Assembly: GCF_030518155.1 (NCBI RefSeq)
Contig: NZ_JAULRU010000692.1
Span: 1-64,000 of the forward strand
Source: Gilvimarinus gilvus
GTDB taxonomy: Bacteria > Pseudomonadota > Gammaproteobacteria > Pseudomonadales > Cellvibrionaceae
Direction of reading: 5' to 3'
DNA: 64,000 nt
In this document: piece after piece, positions 37,331-48,600 of the stretch
Position numbering within the stretch: the first letter of the stretch is position 1
Layout: each line of letters starts with the position of its first letter
Made by a program: the position numbers and the translations under genes
Notes under the pieces: model-generated
Told to the model about the DNA's origin: nothing
The model's input: the letters and a program-made list of their open reading frames with translations, nothing else
Databases searched by the model: none

Positions 37331-37645
37331 ATGTCGTGGATATTTCTGATTTTTGCCGGGCTGCTCGAAATCGCCTGGGCCATAGGCTTAAAGTACACCG
37401 AGGGCTTCAGCAAATTATGGCCCTCCCTGATCACGGTGCTCGCGTTGATGGCCAGCTTAACGCTGCTGGCGCTGGCGTTGCGGCAGCTGCCATTGAGCAC
37501 AGCCTATGTGATTTGGTCCGGCATTGGTGCCCTGGGTACCGTGATTGCCGGCTTTATTCTATTTGGAGAACATCTGGGCGCTTTGCGCCTAGGCTGCATA
37601 GCCCTTATACTCGTCGGCATCATAGGTTTAAAACTAACTAGCTAG
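37331..37645 (+). CDS. gdx: SMR-family guanidinium exporter
   Basis: 104 residues, four helices. Small multidrug resistance family of the SugE/Gdx branch: EIAWAIGLKYTEGFSKL around the essential Glu13, LSTAYVIWSGIGALGT, and FGEHLGALRLG. Gdx proteins export guanidinium for protons as antiparallel dimers. The guanidine-II riboswitch just before it confirms the substrate. ATG 37331 follows GGAGG. Confidence 0.93.
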   Translation: MSWIFLIFAGLLEIAWAIGLKYTEGFSKLWPSLITVLALMASLTLLALALRQLPLSTAYVIWSGIGALGTVIAGFILFGEHLGALRLGCIALILVGIIGLKLTS

Positions 37646-37654
37646 GCAGGGAAT

Positions 37655-38023
37655 ATGAAGGAACTTTACTCAGCCAACCCCGTGATGTTCAAAAACAACC
37701 CACTGGGGTTTGTTCTGGCCTTAGTGTTGGTTCCAGTGGGCGTTGGTATAATCATCTTCCTTGTCTGGCACCTTAAAAACAAGTCTTCGCGCTTGATTGT
37801 CACTGAAGAAGACGTATTGTTTGAACAGGGGTTGCTCAGCAAAGAGCGCTCAGAGCTCACCATTAAGAGCATTCGGACTGTAAAGATTAAGCAATCTTTC
37901 TGGAATCGCATCTTTGGTACCGGCACAGTAGAGCTTTACACCGCTGGCGACTCGCCAGAAATTGTCGCCAAAGGCTTACCCGATCCAAACACCATACGGG
38001 ATATCATTAAAGCCAACGATTAA
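37655..38023 (+). CDS. Bacterial PH domain membrane protein
   Basis: 122 residues. A membrane helix (FVLALVLVPVGVGIIIFLVW), then a PH-like beta domain of the bPH2/YdbS type (LIVTEEDVLFEQGLLSKERSEL, VKIKQSFWNRIFGTGTVEL). Role unknown. It is 9 bp after gdx, so probably co-transcribed, though a link to guanidine is not expected from the family. Confidence 0.8.
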   Translation: MKELYSANPVMFKNNPLGFVLALVLVPVGVGIIIFLVWHLKNKSSRLIVTEEDVLFEQGLLSKERSELTIKSIRTVKIKQSFWNRIFGTGTVELYTAGDSPEIVAKGLPDPNTIRDIIKAND

Positions 38024-38095
38024 GGCCTGCTAACGCTATTTGCGTACAAGCCGCTGCGATAAGACATTCGCCAATCAAGGCGCGAGGAGACTAGC

Positions 38096-38404
38096 TTGGG
38101 AAGCGACGACAAGGACAAGCGCGAAGCCCGAACCACGCTGATCGTACTGATTGTGGTGGTACTGTTGGCGCTGGCCGGAATGATATTCGCGCTCCCCATG
38201 ATGGCTGAAATGACCAGCGGCGTCTTCAGCGAAGGGATTGGCCTTAAAAATGCTGCCGTCATCTCTTTTTTTGTCACTATGGCACTTCTGATTGTCTTTG
38301 CCATTAGCTCAGGGGATGGGCTAATTGGCGAGCTACAATTCGTACTGGGAGGATTTTTCTCCTTTTTTATAGTGATCTGGCTAATGATTGCCTGGATCTT
38401 TTAA
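38096..38404 (+). CDS. Small hypothetical membrane protein
   Basis: 102 residues with three hydrophobic segments and a charged N terminus (GSDDKDKREARTT). The TTG start at 38096 is supported by GAGGAG 6 nt upstream; no ATG fits. Not recognised as a known family. Confidence 0.65.
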   Translation: MGSDDKDKREARTTLIVLIVVVLLALAGMIFALPMMAEMTSGVFSEGIGLKNAAVISFFVTMALLIVFAISSGDGLIGELQFVLGGFFSFFIVIWLMIAWIF

Positions 38405-38424
38405 CTCAAGGTTAAGTAACGACT

Positions 38425-38979
38425 ATGAAACTGACCAAATCTATCTCTGCCTTACTTCTGCCCGCAGCCCTGTTAACCTCCGGCGCCGCGCTGGCCGACA
38501 ACAACCGTGGTTTTTTCGCCGGCGTGGGCGCCTCGGCCATTAACGTCGACGACAGCGCCTCTTTTGATAAAGCCAACCTGTGGACAGCCGAGATTTTTGG
38601 CGGTTATAAACTGAACCCCTGGCTAGGCGCGGAAGTGCGTTACGGCACGGGCCTCGGGGAAGAGGAGCTTTACCTTGACTACGCCGGGCTCAGCACCACT
38701 AAAATGGACATCGATAACTCGGTAAGCATCTATTACCGTGCCGAGGCTGTGAATCAAACCGGCCGTTTCTACGCACTTTTGGGCTATTCCGATGTGGAGT
38801 TCACGGTTCTCGGTAACGGCGCCTCGGCTACTTTATCGGAAGACGACTTCTCGTGGGGCCTGGGCGCCGGCTTTATCGTCGCGCCAAAGTTGAGCCTAAA
38901 CTTTGAGTATCGCAATTTGGTGGATGTCGACGCTTACCGCTTTACCACTATCACCACCTCGCTGGATTACCGCTTTTAA
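38425..38979 (+). CDS. Outer-membrane beta-barrel protein (OmpA-like barrel)
   Basis: 184 residues with a signal peptide (SALLLPAALLTSGAALA). The mature part has alternating amphipathic strands (GFFAGVGASAINV, FGGYKLNPWLGAEVRYGTG, WGLGAGFIVAPKLSLNFEYR) and ends in Phe (LDYRF), the BAM recognition signal. Eight-strand barrel of the porin/OmpW-OmpA superfamily. Exact function unknown. Confidence 0.85.
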   Translation: MKLTKSISALLLPAALLTSGAALADNNRGFFAGVGASAINVDDSASFDKANLWTAEIFGGYKLNPWLGAEVRYGTGLGEEELYLDYAGLSTTKMDIDNSVSIYYRAEAVNQTGRFYALLGYSDVEFTVLGNGASATLSEDDFSWGLGAGFIVAPKLSLNFEYRNLVDVDAYRFTTITTSLDYRF

Positions 38980-39003
38980 GGCGGTGATAAGTGAGCGTTA
39001 AAG

Positions 39004-39192
39004 GTGGATGAGCTGCCCGAACAAACCGTTCACTGCCCGTTTTGTGACGCCCGGCTGACGCTTTTGTTAGATACGTCAGCCGGTGCTGAGCACAGTTATA
39101 CCGAAGATTGCCACGTCTGCTGCCAACCCATGCTGGTGCATTTAACGCAGGACACCGATGGCCATTGGCAAGCTACCCTCGAGCAAGAGTAA
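39004..39192 (+). CDS. CPXCG-motif cysteine-rich protein
   Basis: 62 residues from a GTG start: HCPFCDARLTLLLDTSAG and DCHVCCQPMLVHL, the paired CxxC zinc-site of the CPXCG family of small conserved proteins. Function unknown. Confidence 0.85.
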   Translation: MDELPEQTVHCPFCDARLTLLLDTSAGAEHSYTEDCHVCCQPMLVHLTQDTDGHWQATLEQE

Positions 39193-39216
39193 CTCAGCCT
39201 TGGCGCAGCGGAGACC

Positions 39217-39753
39217 CTACAAGGCCGCCTCTATCGCCTGAGTTAAGCTTTCGCTACCTGGCTTAGCCGTACTGCCGAAATGCTCAACGCCACCCGCGCT
39301 TGGGTCAATAACGTATTTGTTGAAATTCCAGCTTGGCTCTTCGGTTTGCTCAGCTAGCCACGCGAACAATGCGTTGGCCGATTCACCGGTCACCTCAGTT
39401 GGCGCCAGCATGGTAAAGCTCACACCGTAATTGGTAAAACAGATAGTAGCGGCCTCTTCCTCGGAGTTAGCCTCTTGCTTGAATGCGTCGCTGGCGAAAC
39501 CCACAACCACCAGGCCCTGATCTTTGTATTTCTGATGGACGGCCTCTAAACCCTCAAACTGCTTAGTGAAGCCGCAGTGACTGGCGGTATTGACCACCAG
39601 CGCAGGTTTATTATTGAGCAGCTCGCATAAATCGACGGTACTGGACGAGTGTAACTTGCGGTACTCGCCGTTTAAGTGATCCGGACAGGTGTCGCCAGCT
39701 TGCGCCAGCGCAGCCAGCGGCATTAATAGTAGACTCAGCAAGTATTTTTTCAT
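39217..39753 (-). CDS. Glutathione peroxidase family protein, exported
   Basis: 178 residues with a signal peptide (KYLLSLLLMPLAALAQA), so periplasmic. Active-site Cys in NTASHCGFTKQFEGLEAVH and the Trp in EPSWNFNKYVID. Cys-type enzymes of this family mostly use thioredoxin rather than glutathione, reducing peroxides. The ATG at 39753 is preceded by AAGGGAT. Confidence 0.9.
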   Translation of the reverse strand: MKKYLLSLLLMPLAALAQAGDTCPDHLNGEYRKLHSSSTVDLCELLNNKPALVVNTASHCGFTKQFEGLEAVHQKYKDQGLVVVGFASDAFKQEANSEEEAATICFTNYGVSFTMLAPTEVTGESANALFAWLAEQTEEPSWNFNKYVIDPSAGGVEHFGSTAKPGSESLTQAIEAAL

Positions 39754-39920
39754 TGTGATATCCCTTAAAGTAGAATTATACGGATGCAACTATGCAAGAG
39801 TTCATTGCGCTATAAACCAGGCATCACATCAACGGACGCACGACCGCCCAACTCAGGTAAAATAACACCATCCATTACCTGAGCAAGCTTAGGGTACTCT
39901 TTTCCAACAAAGGTTGCAGT

Positions 39921-40652
39921 ATGCGCATTCCCAGAGTTTTCACCGACCAACCGCTTTGCACTGGCACGACTGTGGAACTTGCCGATGAAGCCGCCCACTA
40001 CGTAAACCGGGTGTTGCGTATGGGTGAAGGGCGCGAAATCGAACTGTTCAACGGCGAGGGTGGAGCCTACTTAGGTGCCCTAACTAAAATCGGAAAAAAA
40101 ACCGCTACTGTTGCCGTAAATCAGTTTTGCAGCGACGACAAAGAGTCTGCATTGGGCATTGAATTGGCCATCGGCCTTTCCCGTGGCGAACGTTGGGATA
40201 CGGTATTACAAAAGGCCACAGAGCTAGGCGTCCGTCGTATTGTCCCTCTCACCACAGAGCGCTGCGAAGTAAAACTAAAGGGTGACCGCCTGGCCAAAAA
40301 ATGGCAGCACTGGCGGCAAATAATCATCAGTGCCTGTGAGCAGTGTCAGCGCAACAGGCCCCCGCAGTTGGCGCCGCTGACGCCACTGCAGGATTACCTA
40401 GCCTCAGCCACAGGCGACTATAAATTTGTCTTGCATCACCGCGACAGCCAAAGCCTGCCGCAGGGCGCGCAGCCGGCAAGCGCAGCTTTATTGATAGGCC
40501 CCGAGGGAGGATTGAGTGACGCGGAAATTGCAACGGCGCAAGCCAATGGATTTTCGGCCCTTACGTTGGGGCCACGTGTTTTGCGCACAGAAACAGCGCC
40601 TCTAGCGGCCATTTCCATATTGCAATATGTTTGGGGAGACCTACAAAACTAA
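39921..40652 (+). CDS. rsmE: 16S rRNA (uridine1498-N3)-methyltransferase
   Basis: 243 residues of the SPOUT knot class. LSRGERWDTVLQKATELGV, LIGPEGGLSDAEI and LGPRVLRTETAPLAAI are the knot motifs. Methylates U1498 of 16S rRNA. In many gammaproteobacteria it precedes gshB; here gshB is 13 kb away beside pilG. ATG at 39921. Confidence 0.96.
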   Translation: MRIPRVFTDQPLCTGTTVELADEAAHYVNRVLRMGEGREIELFNGEGGAYLGALTKIGKKTATVAVNQFCSDDKESALGIELAIGLSRGERWDTVLQKATELGVRRIVPLTTERCEVKLKGDRLAKKWQHWRQIIISACEQCQRNRPPQLAPLTPLQDYLASATGDYKFVLHHRDSQSLPQGAQPASAALLIGPEGGLSDAEIATAQANGFSALTLGPRVLRTETAPLAAISILQYVWGDLQN

Positions 40653-40664
40653 TCCGCGACCGCC

Positions 40665-41192
40665 TCAATCATCAATAGTTTCGGCAATTACCAGCTGACT
40701 GCGGGATTCAACGTAATAGAAGTAAAACGGGCGCACAGTGTCCGGGTCGGACTCGGGGCAAGCCTCGGACGTATCTAAGGCATTCGAGCCATACTTCACA
40801 TTAAGCTGAGCGGTGTCGTCGTCCAGCACCTGCGCTGACACTGTTTGCAGCCGCAATGTGTAATCGCAGTTATTGTCGTCGCGCGCACCCAGATCGATAA
40901 GCGCAACCTGACCGGCTTCAAAGTCTGGCTCAAAGGCCAGCAGCTGATCGGTGTAACGATCCAGGAACAAGAAGTAATCTTCTTCACTGCGTAGAACCAG
41001 TAACTGTTTCTGGCCGTCAATATCGAGCAGAGTTTGTTCGCCGCTGATGACGCGACGAATCGTAATACTCTCTATCGTTTCGTCCTCGTCATCCACGCCG
41101 GTACCGGGATCAAATGGCTCATCGCGCTCTGCACCACACGCACTTGCGAGCAACGCCATACTTACCCAAACTGCAAAATCCCTGGGTTTCAT
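40665..41192 (-). CDS. Hypothetical lipoprotein after chpC
   Basis: 175 residues from the ATG at 41192 (AGGAG 4 nt upstream). Lipobox MALLASAC gives an acylated Cys near residue 19. The mature protein is very acidic (DPGTGVDDEDETIES) with no recognised domain; two cysteines may pair. It follows chpC by 20 bp on the same strand, so it may be the last gene of the chp operon. Function unknown. Confidence 0.75.
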   Translation of the reverse strand: MKPRDFAVWVSMALLASACGAERDEPFDPGTGVDDEDETIESITIRRVISGEQTLLDIDGQKQLLVLRSEEDYFLFLDRYTDQLLAFEPDFEAGQVALIDLGARDDNNCDYTLRLQTVSAQVLDDDTAQLNVKYGSNALDTSEACPESDPDTVRPFYFYYVESRSQLVIAETIDD

Positions 41193-41212
41193 AAATCTCC
41201 TAATCAACACCT

Positions 41213-41719
41213 TTAGTGAAAATCTTTGCGCGCCGCCAAATAAGCCTGCTCTATCCGCGCAACCGATGGGATAGTGGCTAGCTCTCCAGACCAACTAATC
41301 GCCATATCGTCATACGTATCACTGGGGGCGTCACTATTTTCGACAATTTCATCCGGCGTTATCCGTGCCAGGCGCGGCAAACCCTGGGTTAAAACGGCAA
41401 TAAAACCTAGGTCATCGCTCTCGCCCGTTGTGTTCAGAACAGCAATACGGCAGCGGGCATTAAGACTGGGCTTAGAATTACCGTTGAGCAGTTCGTAGGA
41501 AATCAGTGGTAGTTTAATTTCACGCCACACGAACTCGCCCAATAACCAGTCCGGGCCATCGGCAACGGGAGACACCTGTGCCACCGGGACAATCTCAGCC
41601 ACCGTTACGTTCGGCAACAAGAGTAGTTTATCGACGATAGGAACCAGCAGGCTGGCCACCTCCTGATGACGATCAGATTCGATGTATTGCTGGGCTCTCA
41701 TCAGCGGCCTGCTCCTCAA
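41213..41719 (-). CDS. chpC: CheW-like chemotaxis protein
   Basis: 168 residues. CheW-type domain with LLVPIVDKLLLLPNVTVAEIVPV and the WLLGEFVWREIKLPLISYELL strand pair. In Pseudomonas ChpC links extra signals to the ChpA kinase. It overlaps chpB by 47 bp, so translation is coupled. A shorter start (MRAQQY, 41701) is also possible. Confidence 0.87.
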   Translation of the reverse strand: MRSRPLMRAQQYIESDRHQEVASLLVPIVDKLLLLPNVTVAEIVPVAQVSPVADGPDWLLGEFVWREIKLPLISYELLNGNSKPSLNARCRIAVLNTTGESDDLGFIAVLTQGLPRLARITPDEIVENSDAPSDTYDDMAISWSGELATIPSVARIEQAYLAARKDFH

Positions 41720-42698
41720 TAGAATTTGCTTTTGTTTTCAATCGCCGGTTTAGCGCACGGGCTAATTCGGCGGGCTCTGCGGTAAGATCCACGCACTCGG
41801 TTTCCAGCACAGCGCAGGGCATGGAATCTACCACACAGTTTTCAGGCGCTTGTACCCAGACTTGCCCACCTTGTTGTTTTATAAAGCGACAACTGGCAGA
41901 ACCGTCTTCGCCCATGCCCGAAAACACTATCATACCGCAACGATTTTTATGTGTTCGAGCTAAATTAGCCACCAATTGATCAATGGAGGGCTGATAACAG
42001 CCGCCCCAAGGCTCATCGTGCACAATCAGGGTGCTGTTCTCCAGCACCTGCACTCGCCGCGCCGGGTCGACAATGGTTATAGCATTGGGCTGAATGACTG
42101 AGCCCTGCCCGGCTGTCACGGGGGGGTACGGCCCTGCCCGCGTGATCATACTCATCAGCGCGGGCGAGTACCCCTCTTCAATGTGCTGAGCGTAGAGAAA
42201 ACCCAAACCTAAATTGGGCTCTAACTCTCCTAAAAATTCACACAAAGCTGTCGGGCCGCCGGTCGATGCGGCCAATACCCACACCTCGTGCGCCGCCGGA
42301 TTTGCCTGAAGATTAACCTCACCCAACAAACGCTGCAGCCTGGTTTTAACACGATTAACCCAAGCGACTTTATCGGAAGGGGAGTCCCCCATTTCGCTAC
42401 TATCATTGAGTAAAACGGGTAGTGATGAAGACAACAGTGCATTTAATATAGCTGCACCGGGCGCTTGTTGAGTGTCATCTTCAGCGTGGATGATATCCAC
42501 TAACCATGCATCTAGGTCACGGATACGGTCAAGTTGATCAAGACATAACACCGGTGTATTGGAACCTGCCGTATCGTTTACCGAGGGTACTAACGCGCAG
42601 TATTCAATTTTTTGACCCGTCTGCCCAACCGCGGTTTTCAAAAGCGCCAGCTTGGCCTCACAATCAACCAAGACGCCAAGGCGCAGCGGCTCGGTCAC
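41673..42698 (-). CDS. chpB: CheB-type methylesterase
   Basis: 341 residues. C-terminal CheB domain with the catalytic triad region: Ser in VLAASTGGPTALCEF (about 143), His in YAQHIEEGYSPA (about 172), Asp in FSGMGEDGSASC (about 265). The N-terminal part is receiver-like in size but lacks the phospho-acceptor pattern (WLVDIIHAEDD), so it is probably not phosphorylated. Removes methyl groups from PilJ. Directly follows chpA. Confidence 0.9.
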   Translation of the reverse strand: MTEPLRLGVLVDCEAKLALLKTAVGQTGQKIEYCALVPSVNDTAGSNTPVLCLDQLDRIRDLDAWLVDIIHAEDDTQQAPGAAILNALLSSSLPVLLNDSSEMGDSPSDKVAWVNRVKTRLQRLLGEVNLQANPAAHEVWVLAASTGGPTALCEFLGELEPNLGLGFLYAQHIEEGYSPALMSMITRAGPYPPVTAGQGSVIQPNAITIVDPARRVQVLENSTLIVHDEPWGGCYQPSIDQLVANLARTHKNRCGMIVFSGMGEDGSASCRFIKQQGGQVWVQAPENCVVDSMPCAVLETECVDLTAEPAELARALNRRLKTKANSIEEQAADESPAIHRI

Positions 42699-45600
42699 CT
42701 ACTCATCCTCGCTCTCTTCAGTCAACTGCTGAATATTCGTTAGCAGCAGGTCTTCCTGATAAGGCTTACCCATGTAGCGGTTAACGCCGAGCGCCAGAGC
42801 GCGTTCGCGGTGTTTTTCACCTGTGCGCGACGTGATCATAATGATCGGCAAATGCTTTAAGCGTGAACTGGTACGAATATTCTTCGCCACTTCAAAACCG
42901 TCCATGCGCGGCATTTCAATATCCAGCAGCATGACATCGGGTATGTGATCCTGCAGTAATAAAATGGCTTCGGCACCGTCTTTGGCCGTTATAACGTTGT
43001 AACCTTCGCGCTCGAGGAAACGACCGGTAACCTTGCGTACGGTTACCGAATCATCGACAACCATAACGGTTTTCTCTTCCTCTTCCTCGACCGTCGATTC
43101 TTTCGGTGCAAACGGCTCCAGCAGTGTAGATTCCGCCAACCCCAGCGCCAACTGTTCACGAATTAGGGCGTGCAAGTCAAGGATCACAACCACTGACCCA
43201 TCCCCCATGACAGTGGCACCCGACACCCCGCGCACGGCACTAAACTGTGCACCCAGCGTTTTAACCACAATCTCGCGGCTACCCATCAGGCGATCGACCT
43301 GCAAGGCCACGGTATTCTCCGCGCTTCGCACTAAAATGACAGGCAAAGGTAGGGCCTGCCCGTCCAGCTTGGGCAGCGAGTCACTGTCCAGAAGTGAGCC
43401 AAGATAACGCACCAGATAGTGCTCACTGGCGTATTCAAAGCGAGCAGATTCATCCTGGTAGTAGTGTTCCAACTCAAAAGGACTAACCCGAACAATACCT
43501 TCGATGGTATTGAGAGGGATGGCGTAATGATCCTCGCCGATTTGCACCATCAAAGCCCGGTTCACTGACACAGTAAACGGCAGGCGTACCGTAAATTCAG
43601 TGCCTTCACCCCAGCGCGAGGCGATAAACATTGCGCCACCGAGCTGTTTAATTTCGGAGTGCACTACGTCCATGCCAACACCACGCCCGGATATTTGCGT
43701 CACCTTGTCAGCGGTACTGAAACCGGCATGTAAAATAAACTGCATAATATCTTGATCGGACAGTTGCGCCTCTTCCGTCATTAAGCCTCGCTCAATGGCT
43801 TTGGCGCGAACCCGCTCCAGATTAATACCCCGGCCATCATCGACCAGGCGCAATACCACATCGCCACCTTCGCGCGACAAGTTCAAGCTGATGCGCCCGG
43901 TTTCGTTCTTGCCTGCCGCGACTCGGTCATCTTTTGGCTCGATACCATGATCCACAGCATTGCGCAGCATGTGCTCCAAAGGCGCAATCATTCGCTCTAA
44001 GACCGAGCGGTCCAGTTCACCTTCCACATTGTCGAGTTCAAAACTGACATCTTTACCTAACTCGGTAGCCGCCTGCCGCACAATGCGACGCAAGCGCGGC
44101 ACCAACCGGGAGAAAGGCACCATGCGCGAGCGCATCAGCCCTTCTTGCAAATCGGTATTAATGCGCGACTGTTGCAGTAACAAGGTTTCGGTGTCGCGTG
44201 TTTTATCGGCTAGGGTCAGCCGTAGATCGAGCAGATCCGAAGCCGACTCCACGAGCGAGCGCGATAGCTGTTGCAACGCGGAATAGCGATCCATTTCCAA
44301 TGGATCGAAATCTTCGTGCTGCGCCATTTGCTCCTGACGAAAAATAATCTGCGCTTCTGTTTCGATATCCAGGCGGCGCAGCTGTTCTTGCAAACGTTCA
44401 ATGGTCGAATCCATCTCGTCAAGCGCGGTACCCACGTCACCGACCTGCTCTTCGACCCGCGAGCGTGCAATCGATGTTTCACCGGCAAGGTTTACTAACT
44501 CTTCCAGAAGCTCGGCGGATACCTTGACCACTTCTTGCGGACCACTGCGCTTTGCCGCCAGATGCTGCGCCTGAGCGCCTGTGGTGGCCACCTGGCCTCC
44601 ACCATCGGGGCCGGAGCTCACGCCCTGCGGTTTTTCTGGCTTGGGCTTAGGCGCAAAAGGCAAGACCTTACCCTGCTCCGCCGACTCAGAAGTGGCCGGA
44701 GTTGGGGGCTGCCCGGCATCCTCAGAGGGCTCCGCAGCTGGTTTCGATGGCGTTTGTACGGGCGCGCTGGGCAAAGCTTCACCGTTCAGCTTAGCACGTA
44801 CTACCTGCACGCCGTGGTGAATACGATCCTGATAACTGACCAATTGAGCGAAGACTGCTTCGTCCATGTCTGCGACATTCATCTCGATGATCTTAGTTTC
44901 AAATTCGTGGGTAAGATCACCCAGCTCCGTTAAACCGGCCAAGCGAGCGCCACCTTTAAGGGTGTGCAAACTACGTTTCAGCTCTTCTAAACAATCGGTG
45001 TTACTCCAGTCTTCCTGCCAATCGTGCAGGGCACGCTCAATGTCTTCATTAAGTTCGTCGGCCTCTTCCATGAAGATATCCAAAATCTCTTCATCGAGCT
45101 CATCTTCAACTTCGACATCTTTAGCGAAATCATCCGTTGCAGCAGATGTAGCCGAGGCGCTTTCTTCAGCCTCCGCGATTTCAATCGATTCGTCTTCTTC
45201 CCCAAGCTGCTCGACTTCTGGTGTTGGTAATTCATCATCAACCGAAACGGTTTCAACATCCGGCTCTTCATGCTGATCCGGCTCGTTCGTGTCGGTGGCG
45301 GCATCGCTTGCAATTGCGCCGCTGCTATTTTCAGACTCAGGATCAGCAGGCAATTGGTCAATAACGTCAATGTTAGGCTCAACATCCGAGCCACTATCAG
45401 CGCCTTCTTCGATTGCGGCGGCGAAATCAGTATGTTCAGCTAGGTCATCAACGATATCACTGTCGCTATCCTCGACTTCAGGCTCAACCAACAGACTAGA
45501 AGTGTTTTGAGCATCTTCTAACCATCGTGCGATCGCAGCATCAATGGCTGGCGGAATTGGCCGCAAGTTCTGACCGGCAGCAACGGCATCCACCATATCT

Positions 45601-48600
45601 AACAACGCGGTGTGAATACGGTTTAGGTCTTCGCACAACTGGGCCTGACAACTTAAACGCTCAGCGAGAATACTCACATACACTTGGTGTAATTTATCGC
45701 CCAGGCTGGCCATCGGTGGCAGGTTGGCGTGGGCCGCGCCACGGGTCAGATTTTTCAGCTCTTCAACCATGGGCCGCAACTGGTCAAGATGCTCAGGATT
45801 TTGCTGCCAGGCGTTCACCAGCTCATCGGCATCGAGGAGCAAATTCATTTCCTCGGCCATAAATATTGCTAGCAGTTCTGGGTCAACCGGGCGCTTACCA
45901 TTGGCGTCGCCTTCCTGCATTTGTGCCAGTGGCGCTACATAAATTTCACGCAACTCGGCAACACGAGCTAAATATTGTTCCAGCTTGGGAATAACAACGT
46001 CAGCGTCGTTAAACAGTTCCGCTAAGGCCGCGTGTGTGTAACTTACGCCGTCTCGCAACAGCTGCAAAATATCATCGTTGATATTGACCTGATAGCTGCG
46101 CAACTCTTTGACAAATTTTTCTAGAGGCGTCGCCAACTCTGCGATCGGCGTTATGTCCGCCATATGCGCACTGCCCTTTAGGGTATGCAACGCGCGTTGC
46201 ATGTCATCACTGGGCGGCTCAAACAGTGGGCGAGCCTCATCCATACGGTCGATATACTGCTGAACAATACGCAAATGTGACTTGGCTTCGCTGCCAAAGA
46301 TATCCCACAGCTGGCCATCGTCGTCATCGGCCATCTCCTCTTCGACAACACTCGCATCAGCCGATGTTTCTGGGCTCGGCTCCTGGCTGCTTTGCTCTTC
46401 GGCTGCCGGTTCAAAAGCCCCCAGTGGTTTCAAATCGTAGGGCATTTCACCGTGCGAAAGTTGATCACCTTGCTCGCGCATACGGTTAATCAAGTCCAAC
46501 TCAGGCGTCGGCTGTTTGTGCGCGAAAGCGTCTATCAGGCCAGGCAGTTTCACCCGTACGTTCTCGATAAACGTAACGTGCTCGTTGCCAGGCACAACGG
46601 TGCCATCAAGCACCCGATTAAGCATATTTTCAACGGCCCAAGCCAGTTCACCGATATCGCTGGCCCCTACCATTCGACCACTGCCTTTCAGGGTGTGGAA
46701 GGCTCGGCGAAATTCAGTTAACGACTCGCTATCATCAAAATTCTGCGCCCAACGCGGGAAGTATTCATTGATCGCTTCGGTAACTTCGCCGGCCTCTTCG
46801 ACAAAGATCTCGAGAATTTCATCATCAATATCGTCTTCGTCATCATCTTGCGCTGCAGAAGCAGGCGTCGACTCAGTTGTTTCAGCGGCAGGCTTCGAAG
46901 AGGCCTCATCAGCTATTGCGGCGGAGGTCGATTCTACACCGGCGGAGTCATCGTCGCCCTCACCTAATGACCCAACTTCATCGAGCGCCTCTTGCCCGCT
47001 AGTATTACCCGTGTCGGGTTCAACGACATTATCAGCAATGCTCTCAAGCTCTATCGTTTCGGCTTCATAACTTGGCGGACTAAGATCTTCCCCTGCATTG
47101 TTATCTTGTGCCTCTAACCCAGCTTGGGCGTATGCCTGCTGCAGCTGCGCCAGATCATCAGCAGAGGTTTCACCAAGATCTTGTTCCTCGGGTGGCAAGT
47201 CATCTTGCGTATTGTCTGGATTGACTCCTGAATGCCGGGCAACTGCGTACCCCAACTCTGCCACGCTTTCCTCTGCTACCAGCAGCAGTAAATCGTTTTC
47301 CTCTTCGCTACTCTCGCCACCAAGACGCTCTAAATAATACTCTACACTGGTAATGGCATCGGCCAGCGTGTCGAGTGTTGACCACTCAGGGGTCAATTCA
47401 TTTTTAAGCAACTGTTCTTCGATGTAGCGAGCACACGCACTCAGAATTCGACCAGGCCGAGGCAAAGGGACAATTTCCAAACTGCCACGAATGTCTCGCA
47501 ACATTTGTGGCACATTGGTCAAATGTTCACGATTCCATTGCGACGCAATATATTCAACGATTGCATCCTTGGCATGCTCCAAGCCGTTGCGCGACTCACG
47601 CATAACCGAAGCTTTTGCATCGGATAGGGTAATGCCAGCTTGATCTTTAACAATTTTATCGGGACTTTTGCCCGCATTCGCAGCGAGCACATCAAGCTCA
47701 CCTTCGATATCGATAATTCGAGCCGCCACGGCCATTAGCTGATCGGGAGACAGCTCTGCCCCCCCGTCTAATGCCAACTCGATAGCAGCGCCTTGGTCCA
47801 GTACGACTCGACGCAAGTCACCGATCCCAAGAATTGCCATGGTATCGCCAACACGCCTAATAATGGCCACAGCGTCTTGCAGCGGCTTTGCTTTGTCGCT
47901 GGCGGACAACGACAAATCAAGTGCTTGTTTAACACCATCGAGTTCTACTTTCAGGGCCTTGACCACCGAACGTATTGCGTCGGGGTCCGGGGACGAAAGC
48001 ACCCCATCCGCATCGCTCCCCTCCTTCCCTTCGAGCAGAGCCGATTCGAGCTGATACTGATCATAGACCTGTTTTAAAAAGGATCCTGCAGAAAATCCGG
48101 GCGCATGCTTGCCCGATCGAGCAACGTAGTACAAAAGATTCTTGAGTAGCTCGTCATCGGTAAAAACTTGTAAGGCTTTAGTGCCGTGCACCGCCAGCAC
48201 TTTGATCTCGCGATCTAAACGACGTAACAAATTTTTAATCGAGACGCTCGACTCGACGGCGTCCATTTCCAGGGCCTCTGCCAGCGCTATTGCTATTTTC
48301 CATAAGCTTTGTCTGGCCGTTCCCGACGTTAAACGATACAAACGCTGAAAAACTTTCTGTAAGTAGGCTAGATTTTCGTCGGCGTTAACAGATTTAATAA
48401 AACCCGCCGCAGCGTACTGATACATCTGCCGAAGTTTTTGCACAGTAGCTTTGAATTGCGCATCATCTTTAAGCAGTTCAATTCGCTCGCCAGAAACGTT
48501 TTTTGCCGACGACAAGTCCGGCATAAACAGATTAGTATCTGACAATAACGATTCACCGCGAACCGTGCGCAGATCGTTGAGAAGTGGCAAAACAACCAGA

